Shown here piece by piece: positions 36,481 through 47,902 of a stretch of DNA of 64,000 nucleotides. Source of the stretch: Berberis thunbergii (Eukaryota > Streptophyta > Magnoliopsida > Ranunculales > Berberidaceae); assembly GCA_003290165.1 (NCBI GenBank), contig QNQO01000531.1, forward strand, positions 310,001 to 374,000, given 5' to 3'. The notes beneath the pieces were generated by a model that had not been told where the DNA came from, did no database searches, and saw only the letters and a program-made list of their open reading frames with translations. The position numbers were made by a program, and so were the translations under genes. Numbering within the stretch: the first letter of the stretch is position 1; every line of letters starts with the position of its first letter.

Positions 36481-37115
36481 TTAACTTTCACTTCGTCGAC
36501 TCGATGTCTCGGTTGATCAGAAGTTTAAGTTTTTGGTTTGACTCGAGTGTCCAACATTTGTTTTATTTTATGCGACATTCTAGTTGACTCGAAGTCATTT
36601 TATTTAGTTGACTCGATCGTCAACTTTTACTTCGTTAACTCGACACCTCGATCGATTTGAAGTTTTTGTTTTATTTTGACTCAGGTGTCCAACATTTGCT
36701 TCGTTTTGTGTGACATTCTAGTCGATTCAAAGTCATTCTATTTGGTTGACTCATTCATCCAACTTTTACTTCGTTAACTCGACACCTCGGTCGATTCAAA
36801 GTTTCTGTTTTAGTTTGATTCAAGTGTCCAACATTTGCTTCATTTTGTGCGACATTCTAGTCGAATCGAATTCATTCTATTTAGTTGACTCGTTCGTCCA
36901 ACTTTTACTTCGTTAACTCGACGCCTCGGTCGATTTGAAGTTTCTGTTTTAGTTTGACTCATGTGTCCAACATTTGCTTTGTTTTGTGTGACATTCTAGT
37001 CGACTCGAAGTCATTCTATTTAGTTGACTCGTTCGTCCAACTTTTACTTCGTTAACTCGACACCTTGGTCGATTCGAAGTTTCTGTTTTAGTTTGACTCG
37101 GGTGTCCAACTTTTA
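36481..37115. repeat. Tandem repeat of the nested element, about 139-bp units
   Basis: Four to five units have the landmarks CTTTTACTTCGTTAACTCGA, GTGTCCAACATTTGCTT and CATTCTAGTCGA. It sits between gag and the antisense ORF, the same relative place as the array in the outer element, but the unit sequence is different. Confidence 0.9.
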
Positions 37116-37449
37116 CTTCTTTGGTTGATCAGACCAGAAGTTCATTCTGACGACTTGTGTCCTGATTCCTTTTAAACTTTTTGCGCCAATTGTTTTTCAT
37201 ACTTGTGCTATGAAATTGTTTTACTTTTGTGAGATGTCGGTTTCAAAAATGAAACTGTATTGATTCTTCGACCATTTTAGCAGTCATTCTTTTGGAATGA
37301 ATCTGTTACATTGTAGAGTGTTTTTATTTTATTTCTGCGTTGCTAGTGTCTATTCTTGCGTTGGCATCTGTTCCTCTGCTACTCCTTTTAATTTACAACC
37401 TTATTTGCTTGGGTCGTTATTGCTCCTCGTTTGGCACTGCTTGTTAGGG

Positions 37450-39200
37450 CCTGATGGAGTTTGTTAGTTCCTTTATAAGTGACTTTGGTCAAATTTGTCT
37501 ATGTTGCTAAGACCTTTGGAAGGTTGATATTTTGACTTCGATATAGGTCTGTTCAGGTGGGAGGTATTTTTTCCCCAGAACGGATGCAGTGTAGAGCATA
37601 TATCAATTCCCTTTTTGATCCTATGGCTGTTGCGTTCGCCTTTTATTTGCCTTTGAACTGTTTGTCTGATATGCCGCCAAACTCGTCTTGTCATCCTCTC
37701 TGGATCCAATGTTCAAATTCTTCTTTCAACTTGTAGCAGTCTTTGGTATCATGCCCGTGATCCTTGTGGAAAGAACAATATTTGCTCTTGTCTCATCCTT
37801 CCGGGTCTCCTTTCACCCTGGTCGGCTAGTTGACATTCTCCTAGTTTGATATGTTTTTTAAGATGTCAGTCCAACTTGCTTTTAGGGCTGTGTATGGTTT
37901 ATATTATTTCCTCATTACGCTAGTTATTCGCTCGTGATTGGGTCGTGCTGATTGTGATTTCCTGGATTTTCACTGGTTGAGCTTCGGGTGTCCATGGCTT
38001 TGATGTTTCTTTAAATGACTCATGTCTTCCCATGATCCGCTATCTCATCTTCTTTCTTCTTTTCTTTTTGACTTTCTCGAATGGTTTTCCCTCTTCTGGT
38101 CATTTGTTTTTCACAACTTTCATTTCTTCGAGGGAGATATGTTTCTGTGCTATTTTTAGAAGGACCACCATACCTTTTGGAGGTTTCAAGTTGAGGGTGT
38201 CGAAAAAGGCGCATCTTTTCAATCTGGTGACGAAAGTTGCAGCGGCCGTGTCATCGCTGCATCCATCAATCATTGTTAGCTCGTTGGTTAAGCGAGTAAC
38301 ATATTCTCGTATTGTTTCTTCTGCCTTTTGTCGGATGTGTAGAAGGTAGTGGGGTCCTTTTCTCATTCGTTGGCTCTCGATAAATCTGGTGATGAAAGCA
38401 GTGGCTAAGGCCTGGAAAGAATCTATTGACCTTGGTGGCAGGTTGTTGAACTAGTCATTGCTGCGAATGTGAGGCTGGTTGGGAACGTTCTGCACATGAT
38501 CGACTATGTGGTTTCTTTTAGAGCCATCATGTGGTGGAAATGTCTTAGGTGATCAGTCGGGTCAGTGGTACCATTGTACACTTCAAAGTTTGGCGGAGTG
38601 AATTTCTTTGGCATTACCTTCTTCATGAGTTCGTTAGAGAATGGTGGCTTGGCCAACTTGTATAGTACGTTGGGATCCGTGACTCCGATCCTAAACGGGA
38701 TCTCAACATCCGTTCTGCCGCATTGTGGAGTTTTGTCTTAGTTGAGTTCGTTTCTCTCGACGTTTTCCTATTGGGGTTCCGCTAAGGTTTCGTCCCTCCC
38801 TTGAGTTTGGATATTGGAGTTTTGTTCAGGCGGTGCTGGAGTAGGGTTGGCTAGCTGAATGCGTTATTGGGTGATTTTTTATAGCATCTCTGTCATGTAT
38901 TTCATCTGGGCCATCAGCAAGTCTACCCGAGGGTTCGTGGCATCGCCGATGGCCGTCTGGGATGTCTGGACTATTGCGTGTAGTTGATCCGCATTTTCAG
39001 ATGCTATTGGTTCAGTATTTCGGGTTGCATCCTCTCCTTGAGCCGTTAGTGATGTGTCAGTGGGAGAGTTGTCGCGATCATTACTGGATTGGGGTGTCTG
39101 TAGACTACATTATTCCTTCTGATGGCTTTTTCGATCTTTCGCTAGGTTGTGGTGAGCTTTGTCACGAGTGTTTTGTTTTAGAAAAGGAAACTCGTCGTTC
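37450..39200 (-). pseudogene. gag of the nested element, degraded
   Basis: Read on the minus strand it shows the capsid-like stretch HYLLHIRQKAEETIREYV and ELTMIDGCSDD (38366-38100), similar to 9733-10122. A zinc-knuckle-like [19 protein letters not shown] follows near 37790-37735, with Cys, His, His, Cys in order. N-terminal parts (39200-38400) are in broken frames, with recognisable LMAQMKYMTEML. The product would have formed virus-like particles with partner pol proteins supplied in trans. Confidence 0.82.
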
Positions 39201-39216
39201 CCCACGAACGGCGCCA
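39199..39216 (-). promoter_or_regulatory. Primer binding site of the nested element
   Basis: Three bases inside the 5' LTR, the minus strand reads TGGCGCCGTTCGTGGGGA. The opening TGGCGCCGTT resembles the complement of the plant tRNA-Asp 3' end; the tRNA identity is my inference. Confidence 0.6.
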
Positions 39217-39219
39217 AAC

Positions 39220-39776
39220 TGATGCGTCCAAAAATCATCCTCTTGCTAGTTTGACCTGCAAAACAACTGTTAGACTGCCAAGGATCACATTTTTGGTTTC
39301 CAAAGGCACTCCGATGCTTAAGTCAGTAACTCTGTTGGAAGAAGGAAGTAAATCTGGACAAAACTCAGTTAAAGTTGCATACCTTTGTCGAATGTTCTCT
39401 TTACCTTTTATAATGGTTGTAGTTAACTTTCTGTGTGACTTAAGCATGTGAGACACAATGGAAGAAGATGTTTTTGTAATAGTCTCCTCCTTAATGGAGA
39501 TGCGTTCGTGGAGGCGTAGGTCCCTTCGTGACTCTTTCTTGGTGCAACGTTCTTTTTCTTTATGAGAGAATGCGCATCGGGCTTTGATTCGCCTGGTCCT
39601 GGATTTGGATCCTGCTTACGCCTCTTTAGTAGTGGGCCTAGTCTGGGCCTCTATAATTGGCCTCAATCTTTCTAGGCTTTATGAATTGGCCCAATGGATC
39701 GGGCGATGTATTCTCATGATGGGTCTTCGTGCCACGTGTATGGTCGTGGTGATCAATCTTTTTTGATGTATCTTCA
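39220..39776 (-). repeat. 5' LTR of the nested element
   Basis: On the + strand it begins TGATGCGTCCAAAAATCATC and ends TTTGATGTATCTTCA. It differs from the other LTR by scattered substitutions and small gaps, so the insertion is not recent. Confidence 0.92.
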
Positions 39777-39781
39777 AGTAA

Positions 39782-40481
39782 CATTGGACACACGATCATA
39801 AAGAACCAACGATCGTTCCCGAGCATTAAGAATGAAGAGGCCGCTCCGATCGATGGCCTCCAACTCGAGCAAATCTTCTAGAGGTGCCCAGGGAAGGGCG
39901 AGGAACCGATTCAGTCAACTGCTGATTGGTCAACCTCTTGGGAGTCTTGAACAACCTCATAATGGGCATGTTATCAAACATGAAATACTTAGATTTCATG
40001 GATGCATAAAACCATGTCCTCTGCCAGAAATTGAAATCATCATTCGGCTTGCCCAAACAAGAAGGCGAAAGAAGAAAGCAAACATCATTCGTGTTGACAT
40101 TCAACTTCACCACATAATGCAAAATATTTTCGTTCAAGCGAAAACCAGCTTGTAGAGCTTTCAACATAGTTCCAACCATAACCCTCTAGCTATTGGGACC
40201 CATCTGAGCAGGAGGAATGTCGATTAGATCTAAATAACCCCAGAAGATTTTTGGAACTGGAAACAAGAGACCAGTTCTAAATATTCCAAGGTAAAGAGCA
40301 ATGTAACCAGCCCTCGGGAGAACTGGGCTGTCACCTTCTCTTGGCACCACAAGATCCAAACTGGACGGAACATAAAAGGTTCGATGGGCGTAATCCAACG
40401 TACCTTGTGTCACCTGCATAGGCTAAAAAAGGCCTCCCATTTGGCCAAACAATCTTCACTGAGAGGTCTATTAGGAGCCAT
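39782..40481 (-). pseudogene. Antisense extra ORF of the Tat element, N-terminal part
   Basis: It starts MAPNRPLSEDCLAKWEAFF at 40481, then has YVPSSLDLVVPREGD, GYIALYLGIFRTGL, YLDLIDIPPAQMGPNS and FWQRTWFYASMKSKYFMF in two or more frames. GYIALY plus PPAQMGPN is the pattern of the 'putative gypsy type transposon' domain found in extra ORFs of large plant gypsy elements. It joins across the nested element (TSD AGTAA) to 32961 and lower. Several stops and frame changes are present. Confidence 0.75.
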
Positions 40482-40834
40482 GGCAAAGGGTTTGACAATT
40501 TAGAAAGCAAGAAAAACAAGAACAAAGGCACTCTGAAAGTGGAGATAGCGTAAAGAAGATTACATAGCTCTCCAACGCCCTTTTATAGGGTTGGGCAACG
40601 AAAAGACAACCAATGGGAGATCGTGCAAGAAATGATGGCCGCACGAAACCCTAGATCACGCCGAAATGAACTGAGTGATGGCGTTGTGGAATAGAAACTG
40701 AATCGTGGCTATTTAGTAGAAAACTTTTGGTGGCATTTAATGCTACGCAAAAAGACAATGATGAATCAAAGAAACCCAACCGTTGAATAGTTAGTGGCCA
40801 TGCAAGCGAACCCACTAACTAGGGAGGGAGTACC

Positions 40835-41362
40835 TGACTATATATCAAATAGTCCTTCGATCGACCGCACACGTGGCAGAGATCATCCATCACGAGGAAC
40901 AAACACCTCACACTAAAAATGGATAACGAGTCCAGTCACTAAAGCCCAAAGAGACATTTAGTAACAGACCATGACTAAAGTAAAAGGCCCAAATCTAAGG
41001 CCCAATGAACATCTTCCTTAGAGAAGAGAGACGTTACGAAAAAGACAAGTCTTTTCGGAAATCACTCCCCCAAGGACGCATCTTGACGAAGGAGGAGATC
41101 GTGGTGAGAAACATTCCTCCTCATTGAGCCCCGCGTGCTTAAGTAACGCACCGAGTTAATTACTCTCATTATAAAAGGTAAATGAGAGATTCTTGAAGGT
41201 GGTATGTAAACACAACACAAAGATACTCTGTCCAAGTTCATTCTCTCTTATAGTTAACTGACTCAAGCATCGGAGTGCCATCGGCAATCAAACAGGTGGT
41301 CTTTGGCAATCTAACCTTGTTTTGCAGGTTAGATCTCGAGGAGAATAGATTTGGACGCATCA
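40835..41362 (+). repeat. 3' LTR of the outer Tat element
   Basis: It begins TGACTATATATCAAATAGTC and ends GGACGCATCA. It is preceded by the purine-rich tract ACTAGGGAGGGAGTACC and followed by the target duplication GGATT (41363-41367). ATTATAAAAGG near 41170 may be the LTR TATA box. Confidence 0.92.
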
Positions 41363-41559
41363 GGATTATCTATCCACAAATGGAAGAGAAAATACTTCAG
41401 TAAGTTTTATTCTCATAAGTTTTATTCTCTCATTTTCATAAATAACTTATTCACCATAGATAATGAAGCTACATTATATTCCACACTTCCCTTCCTGTCC
41501 GCTAAATATATCATAGTATGCCCATAATTTTTGCTGTAAAATTTCAAATATTTCAGATC

Positions 41560-44130
41560 TTAACATTTAGGGTTATCTACATAACCATCTATGCGATTCT
41601 CATCGAGATCGGCATAATGATCAGGTCCATCCATGATGTGCAATTGGCTAATGTAACAAGCCTTCGTTATTCCTTCTTTGCTAAAATGCCCACTTCCCAT
41701 TGGTGGACCATCTCCATTAGGATGACTCTTCGCTAATCCTCCTCATCCAACAAATGAAGCACCCCCGGAACGCGGAACTAATTCTTTTGGTCAATAACCC
41801 ACATTATGTGAATGATTAAATCTTACCCACCAATTTCCACTGATTCTATTCTGTCATCAGATACATTATATGCTAAATTACTGAAATAGATTGCATAAAA
41901 TTTTAAAATACTTCAGAAAAAAACAATTCAGGTAAGCAGAGATATTACCTGAGAAATTTCAATATCTATCACAGCTTGCACAAAAGTGCCATACTTTGAG
42001 GTTGGCTCAATACGGTAACCAACGGGTATTGTCTTGTCAACTTGGACAAACCCAGGGCAAAGATTATTGAAGCAGCTTGTCTTAGAATTATCTGCCTGTG
42101 GATGATAAAACGAAGAATAAGCAACACCCACTTGATTAAAAGCGAATGAAATTGTGATTGTAACTTACGGTCCAGTATACAAATAGTCGAGTGTGATTAT
42201 CGCCTGTTAGTTGAGGTGCTATCTGTAAAAATAAAAAACAGTTTTGAGTTCAAGTTACTGAAAGAGTGTCTTAGAGATGATAAAACACTAAATTCATAAG
42301 ATTGTGTTAGACGAAAATATTAGTTAGCTTGGAAACTTATATAAGTTAGTAACATCATACTCAACCACAATAGAAAAATTGGCTTACCACCCATCCAGCT
42401 TGTAGGCTGGTACGTCGATCCACTGGACCATTCTCAATCCATATTTGTCCACTAGTATATTGATTGACAGTGACATTTACATTCCTTACATTGATACGCC
42501 CATAAGCTCCAAAGTGTGTTGATGATTTTGATCATTTGACGTCTTAAGAATTGCTATCTATGTTAGACAAACATATAACTTAGTTGATAAAAAAAATTAT
42601 GTTCATAAAAACCCAAGTTGAAGGGGCCAAAAAAAATCTAAACGAAGTTAACTGCATGTTAAGAATATAAGTTTGTAACATACATGCTGTCCCGGAGATT
42701 GAGTTGCTGGTGGAACAAGGTTGGTTGCATATGATTGGGAGGAAGACATAGCTTGTTTCAAATATTCCTTCTCAATCCTTCGAATTGGAGTTGTTCCTTC
42801 TGGGCACGTTTTATCCTTTATCAAAGCTAATTGACTTTTTTTCTTCAGAAGAAGGTTTACCAATCAAACCTTTCGGAGAAGTTGTAGGTCTCATCTGTAA
42901 AAGAAATTCAAAAAAGTATTGAGGATAAGCGGATTTGGAGATTTTGAGCACCATCCTACTTTTGAATTTGAAAATAAGATATGGGATGATAAGCTGTATA
43001 GACCCCTAGCTGAGCAATTTGATTATGGAAGTTAAGATTAGAAGTGTGTTGTATGGTATTTGAAGCTTAATTATCAAGTAATCTAGTTTGTGAATTTATT
43101 TTGCAAATATAACAAAAACTATGGACCGAGGTCTACAGAGTGATTTATAATTTCATCAAGAGTCTGTAATAAGTTTTCCTGAACTTTTGGGTCCATGAGG
43201 CTAAGAGATTAGAAAGCGGTCCTACTTGAGTGCCCCCACCCTATGTATAGTTTGTGTAGTGTTGTTAATTTCAAAATAACTTATTAGAATTGGCATATTA
43301 GGAACAAAAATTAGTTTTTACTAATTTAGGAGGACTCTTAATTTTCATTGTATATTAAGGATACTACATACACATGACTAAATGAAACTATATCATTTGA
43401 ACTCTGTTTAAACTACAATTTTGAGAAAAATTAAATAACAAAAAAAAACAATGTACCAAAGTTTCAACTCATTTTGACATGCATGGCTCGAGATCCGTGC
43501 TAAGTGGGACAAAAATAATTGTAAGCCAGCTAGCACCAATTGTCTAATACTACCTTTAAACACTCACAAAGACCGTTTATCAAGATATTTAAAGGCGGGA
43601 ACCTAAATACGCATATCAAAGAATGAGATGTCAAGATGGCCCAAAACTTTGGCACTTTGTTTCTAGTGATAATCCATAATTTTTCTGATAGAGCAAACCA
43701 TTGATAGTGCGTTCATATTAGGTACTAATTCGCATTCACAATATCTATATTGCATGAGAATTTCATCAAATTAGCATACAAAGATACAGACCACAACGGT
43801 ATACTCCTATATAGTACACTTCAACATTGCATTTGATAATAATAATAATAATAAATGGTTAGAAAGTGCGACCTTATTTGGTTCATCTTGCAAAAGAATG
43901 GTTACTTAACTTATAAAAGTTACCACCTCCTATCCTTACATAGATATAAGAGGATAAAGGATTTGTTACCATACATGAAGGATCTTGATGGGAGATTTCT
44001 TGAAAATCTTGAGTTGTCTTTCCAATTCATTCTCTTCTTGCAACAAAGTTTTCCATCCTTCGACTTCATGTTGATTATGTACATGAAATAAAACCACCAA
44101 AGTGATTATGACAATCTCGAAACAATTCAT
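41560..44130 (-). pseudogene. Neprosin-family protein (DUF239-type), decayed
   Basis: Neprosin-type proteins are secreted proteins with a glutamic-peptidase-like domain. Exon 1 (44130-43975) encodes a signal-like segment MNCFEIVIITLVVLFHVHNQ and then ENELERQLKIFKKSPIKI, the usual activation-peptide start. Exon 2 (42894-42684) has CPEGTTPIRRIEKEYLKQAM. Later exons show NVNVTVNQYTSGQIWIENG, LTGDNHTRLFVYWT, TSCFNNLCPGFVQVDKTIPV and MGSGHFSKEGITKACYISQL. The end is YVDNPKC, TAA at 41560-41562. Breaks: a frame change in exon 2 before CPEG; TGA for Trp at 41791-41793 (in GYWP) and 41743-41745 (in VGWGG). Splice sites are otherwise in order. Confidence 0.88.
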
Positions 44131-44662
44131 TGTGTTGTGATATCAGTGTGGAAAAAGAAGTCATATATAACAAATATTTTATGGTGAGATAGTTGTATTG
44201 CTTTAACTATAACATTAATACTAGCCTTTACAATTGGACAACTCACCGCTACATTTAGTAAGAAGATAAGAGAAAATTTTGAGAAAAATTATATCTTATT
44301 GAAGTACTTTAAGAAACACACATTGGCTTTCATCGCGTTGATGGATGCATTAATTAGTTTGTTTTTTTCGATATAAATATAGTAAAAATATAATCATTAT
44401 TTGTGTTAGGAATCTATGTCCAAAATGTAATCATTATGTGTGTTTTTCCTTAGGAATCTTTCTCTTTTTATCGGATGTGTTGGTTAAAATTACTATAGTA
44501 CTACTCAAAACGGAAAATTTTATTTTTAATTTCCCTAACAGATAAACTACTAGTTAAAAAAAGTTTGAAACAATCAAGAATTTGTAGCATTAATTATGGT
44601 TCAAAGTCTCATAGCATTAATTTGGTTTAAAAGTTAGTTTGTTTGTAGCAATAAAAAAAGTG
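44131..44662. other. AT-rich spacer upstream of the neprosin pseudogene
   Basis: This would hold the promoter of the neprosin-like gene. I see no clear TATA box at a set distance and no other gene. It ends where the 3.2-kb tandem array begins (GTGTCACATTTTTT). Confidence 0.5.
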
Positions 44663-45296
44663 TCACATTTTTTTATAAAATTCTATTTTTTTCGTGTATA
44701 CTAATTTGTTTATTTAAATGTTAGGGTCAAATTTGTCAAGACTTATTGCACAATATGAATTGTCATGTTTTCTTGTGTACTTGTGTTTTGTAGGAGTAGA
44801 TGTGGTCTGATTTGATTGAGCTTTTTAGCTAATTTAGGAGTCAAATTTGTCAATTGTTAGTTAAATAAATTTAAGAGGAAGTCAATCAATTCAAATGAGT
44901 TGTCTTTAGAAAGAACTAATATAAATAAGTGTTGTAACTTAGTATGTCATCACTTAAGTTCAAGTTTTATTTTGAGGATTCTGAATAAAAAACCAGTTTA
45001 CTATTCTTTCGTTGCTTTATATATGTCTACTAAGTTTTCTTGTTTAATTCAATTTTTTTGTGTAATGATATTAGAGCTGTGAAAGGTTTTGGTTAATAAG
45101 GCAGTGATACTATGACATCCTGCTGAAAAGGTGTCTAGCCCATGGGGTGGTGATGGTTACACCATGTTGAGTCCTATAAACTTAAGCAATCGTCGGTGTA
45201 ATGATTATTAAGTGTGGACTTGACATCACAAGTTAGCGTTGACCACCTGGTCCAGTTGACGTGGATAATTATTTGACCTAAAAACCTTACACCACG

Positions 45297-45317
45297 CCCC
45301 CCCCCCCCCCCCCCCCC
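45297..45317 (+). repeat. Poly-C tract (21 C)
   Basis: An uninterrupted run of C directly upstream of GTCCTAAATGG. The homologous position in the other units is C-rich but of different length and purity (10 C at 51723, 17 C at 56727). Confidence 0.9.
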
Positions 45318-47439
45318 GTCCTAAATGGTATCAAAGCAAATTGTGAAAGTGCAGTGGTAACACTAAGTACCACTAACGGATGCCCTAAGATATGATGAGT
45401 AAGACGAGGATGAATAGTCTTTTTTAAAAAATCCCTTTTATTTGAATTATTTTTGCAGGAGAATGCAAATGTTAGTAGGCTATATTAGCACTTTGCATAA
45501 ACACCTTGTTCAAAATAATCTCCTTGACCTTAGCACTAGTAAAACGATCAAAATTATGATAAGAGAATGAAATGATTCACCTTTTGGTCTGAGTAGTGTC
45601 ACAAGTCTTGGAATCTAAAACCAGACACATATATAATGAGGTTCATCTAAGCTGAGGTTTGATTGGCATCGACCCGTTACTTCCTTGGTGTAAAGGGCTC
45701 GCAAGCTTGAAGATTATATTATCTTGATTAAAATAAAACTACACTTCTAAATAACGTGCCACAACCTCACAAAGTTAAGTTGTCGTGCTTCTCTGAGACT
45801 TATTGACACTAACCAAGTATTCTGTACCATGAGTCTTACGAATACATTGGCGGTCGCGTGGGATGTAACACAACCAAATCTGACGGATGTGTGCTTTGAA
45901 TTCCATATATGTTATGTATGTACACCGTGAGATTCATCAAATGGTCAACGATCACACCATCATAGAATGCCATACAACCAAGAGGCGTCACCTACTTGGG
46001 ATTTACTGTGATACTTACTCGTACGAATCCACTCCATGAATTCAAGAAATCACACGATGTTGGTTGAGTTTATTCAAAAAAGGTTTATCCAAATATGTCT
46101 CTCAAATAGACGAATCGAAAAAAAAATTAAACTCGGATCTCTCACATCTTTGTAGAGTATAAGTGAGGTTTATCCTTACAATATGAAAGTTTGGGACTAT
46201 AAGGAATGTTTCTCACTTGGGCCTTTAGATCTCAAACAAAAATGTTGTTTTGTTTAGGTTAAGCTCTCAACTTGAGTCCTAGTTCTCTCTATTTTCTTTT
46301 GAAGCCCACTCAAAGATTGTAAGGAGACATTGAGAGATTCCTTTTGAATATTAGGGAGAAACTTGCTCCTTTTCTTGCTGGATCTGTTAATCTTGAATAG
46401 CACTTAACAAGTTTCACTTGAACTTCCATAGATGAATGAAGGTAAATGAATATGCAACTATTTATAAGCTGATCTTGGAAGGGTGAAGTTGAATTTACTA
46501 TCTTTAGATCAACTTTTCAGAATGGCTAGTTTAAGAACGACTCTTTGCTTTATCAGAACAGTTTACTGTTGATACTGCTATACCCAAACGACTTTTTTTT
46601 TCTTCAAAACAAAAGCTTTCTCTTGGTCACATGTCATTGTACTTGACATGGATTTCTTCTTTAAGCACATTGGCGTGTCCAAACTGATGGAGTATTCAAG
46701 GGAATATCCACTCTCATGCGAGAAGATGTCCCAATTTTAACTTTGAATATTAGTTCCCACACATTTTTTTCCTCCAAATTACTTTGGCACTTCATTTCAA
46801 ATGCCACTTCATTTCGAATGCCACTTCAATTTCAAATGCCACTTCATTTCAAATGCCACTTGGCGTTGTCCACATCTCAGACTTTAACCATCTTGGAATT
46901 GTTTTCTTGAAGCCTTAAAATTTCTTGATCGGTCTTCATAACTTTGACTTCGGTCTCTTGAATTGTCTTCATCCTTTATTGATTACGACTTTAGCTTTAA
47001 TTGGCGCATGATTTGATTTCTTCTTTGCATTGTCGCCTTTGGTTGAGTGTTCACGGTTGCATTTAAATGATCTAATTTCATCGATCACTCACAACCTAAT
47101 ATATATGCATGGCTTTATAGTTCAATCCATACATCTCTACAATAACTCTCTGCTCAACCTATATTGGTTTTACAAGCTTAACTAATATTGTTTTTGTATT
47201 ATTCACAAATAATTTTTTCAAATTCATCTAATTACTCATAAATACTCAAAACGGGTTAAAACTTAAAGTGATAGCATAAAATGAGTTATAACAAGATTGA
47301 TATTCTCACTTAGTACACAATCACAATCCTGAAAAAGTTTACTCTTGAATCTTTTATATTGAACTCTACAAAGGCTTTAGTTAAACTGTCAGCGACTTGG
47401 TTTTTGCTTTGAACTTTCAGCAAATCAAATTTTCAAGCT

Positions 47440-47600
47440 AACATTTTTTGCTACAACATTGATGACGAATTTTAATGTGTTTTCTACACGTATGAAACAC
47501 AAGGTTTCTGACTAGCTTAATTGCATTTTCATTGTCACATGTAAACACGAGAGTGTATTTCGAGGTCATATATGTTGCTTGTAAATTGATCGATTTATCA
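47440..47600 (-). pseudogene. Ty1/copia RNase H C-terminal remnant, unit 1
   Basis: The minus strand reads TLVFTCDNENAIKLVRNLVF followed by HTCRKHIKIRHQ, the usual copia pol ending (CDN-SAI-L, VFH-R-KHI-IR-H). The remainder of pol is absent. Confidence 0.82.
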
Positions 47601-47902
47601 TTAAAGTTGATTTATCATTTTTTGTTCGTTGGAATGTTCTTGTTATTCAATCTCTTTCTCAAGAGGAATGAAGATAACACGTACTACAAGAAATCTACCA
47701 TTTACCAACAAAATATTTTCTATGTATTTTAATTCCTCGTTAACATGGTATCATTGTCAACAAAAAAAAAGTTTATTTGAAAAAACCATAAACTTGTTAC
47801 TTTTTCCCACAAATATATTTTGTGGGAAATTTTCATCGTTAAATAGGTTGCGGAAAGCATTCGGTCCAAAACTAATATCTTTGAAACTATATGTTCAAAG
47901 TG

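Larger units (their letters stand above)
32967..39776 (-). mobile_element. Nested Tat-type LTR element without pol
   Basis: LTRs are at 32967-33536 and 39220-39776, flanked by AGTAA (32962-32966 and 39777-39781). Read on the minus strand the order is 5' LTR (39776-39220), PBS-like site, gag with zinc knuckle to about 37450, tandem repeat (about 37115-36481), extra ORF on the opposite (+) strand (33860-36161), purine tract next to 33537, and 3' LTR. No protease, RT, RNase H or integrase motif lies between gag and the repeat. It is a non-autonomous element of 6,810 bp, inserted in the antisense ORF of the outer element. Confidence 0.92.
24714..41362 (+). mobile_element. Ty3/gypsy Tat-lineage LTR retrotransposon with nested element
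   Basis: LTR ends are at 24714 (TGATGATATATCAAATAG) and 41362 (GGACGCATCA), flanked by the duplication GGATT (24709-24713; 41363-41367). The order is 5' LTR remnant, end of gag, protease, RT, RNase H, second RNase H, integrase, 1.3-kb tandem repeat, antisense ORF split by a nested element, polypurine tract, 3' LTR. A second RNase H, tandem repeats and an extra ORF after integrase are known Tat-lineage traits. The right part of the 5' LTR, the PBS and most of gag are deleted near 25041. All frames are broken. Without the nested element it is about 9.8 kb. Confidence 0.93.
44663..47902. repeat. Array unit 1
   Basis: 3,240 bp. It contains a run of 21 C (45297-45317), the PBS-like TGGTATCAAAGC at about 45329, and the copia remnant near 47440-47600. 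The near-repeat ATGCCACTTCATTTC/G appears three to four times at 46800-46860, unique to this unit. Confidence 0.88.
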
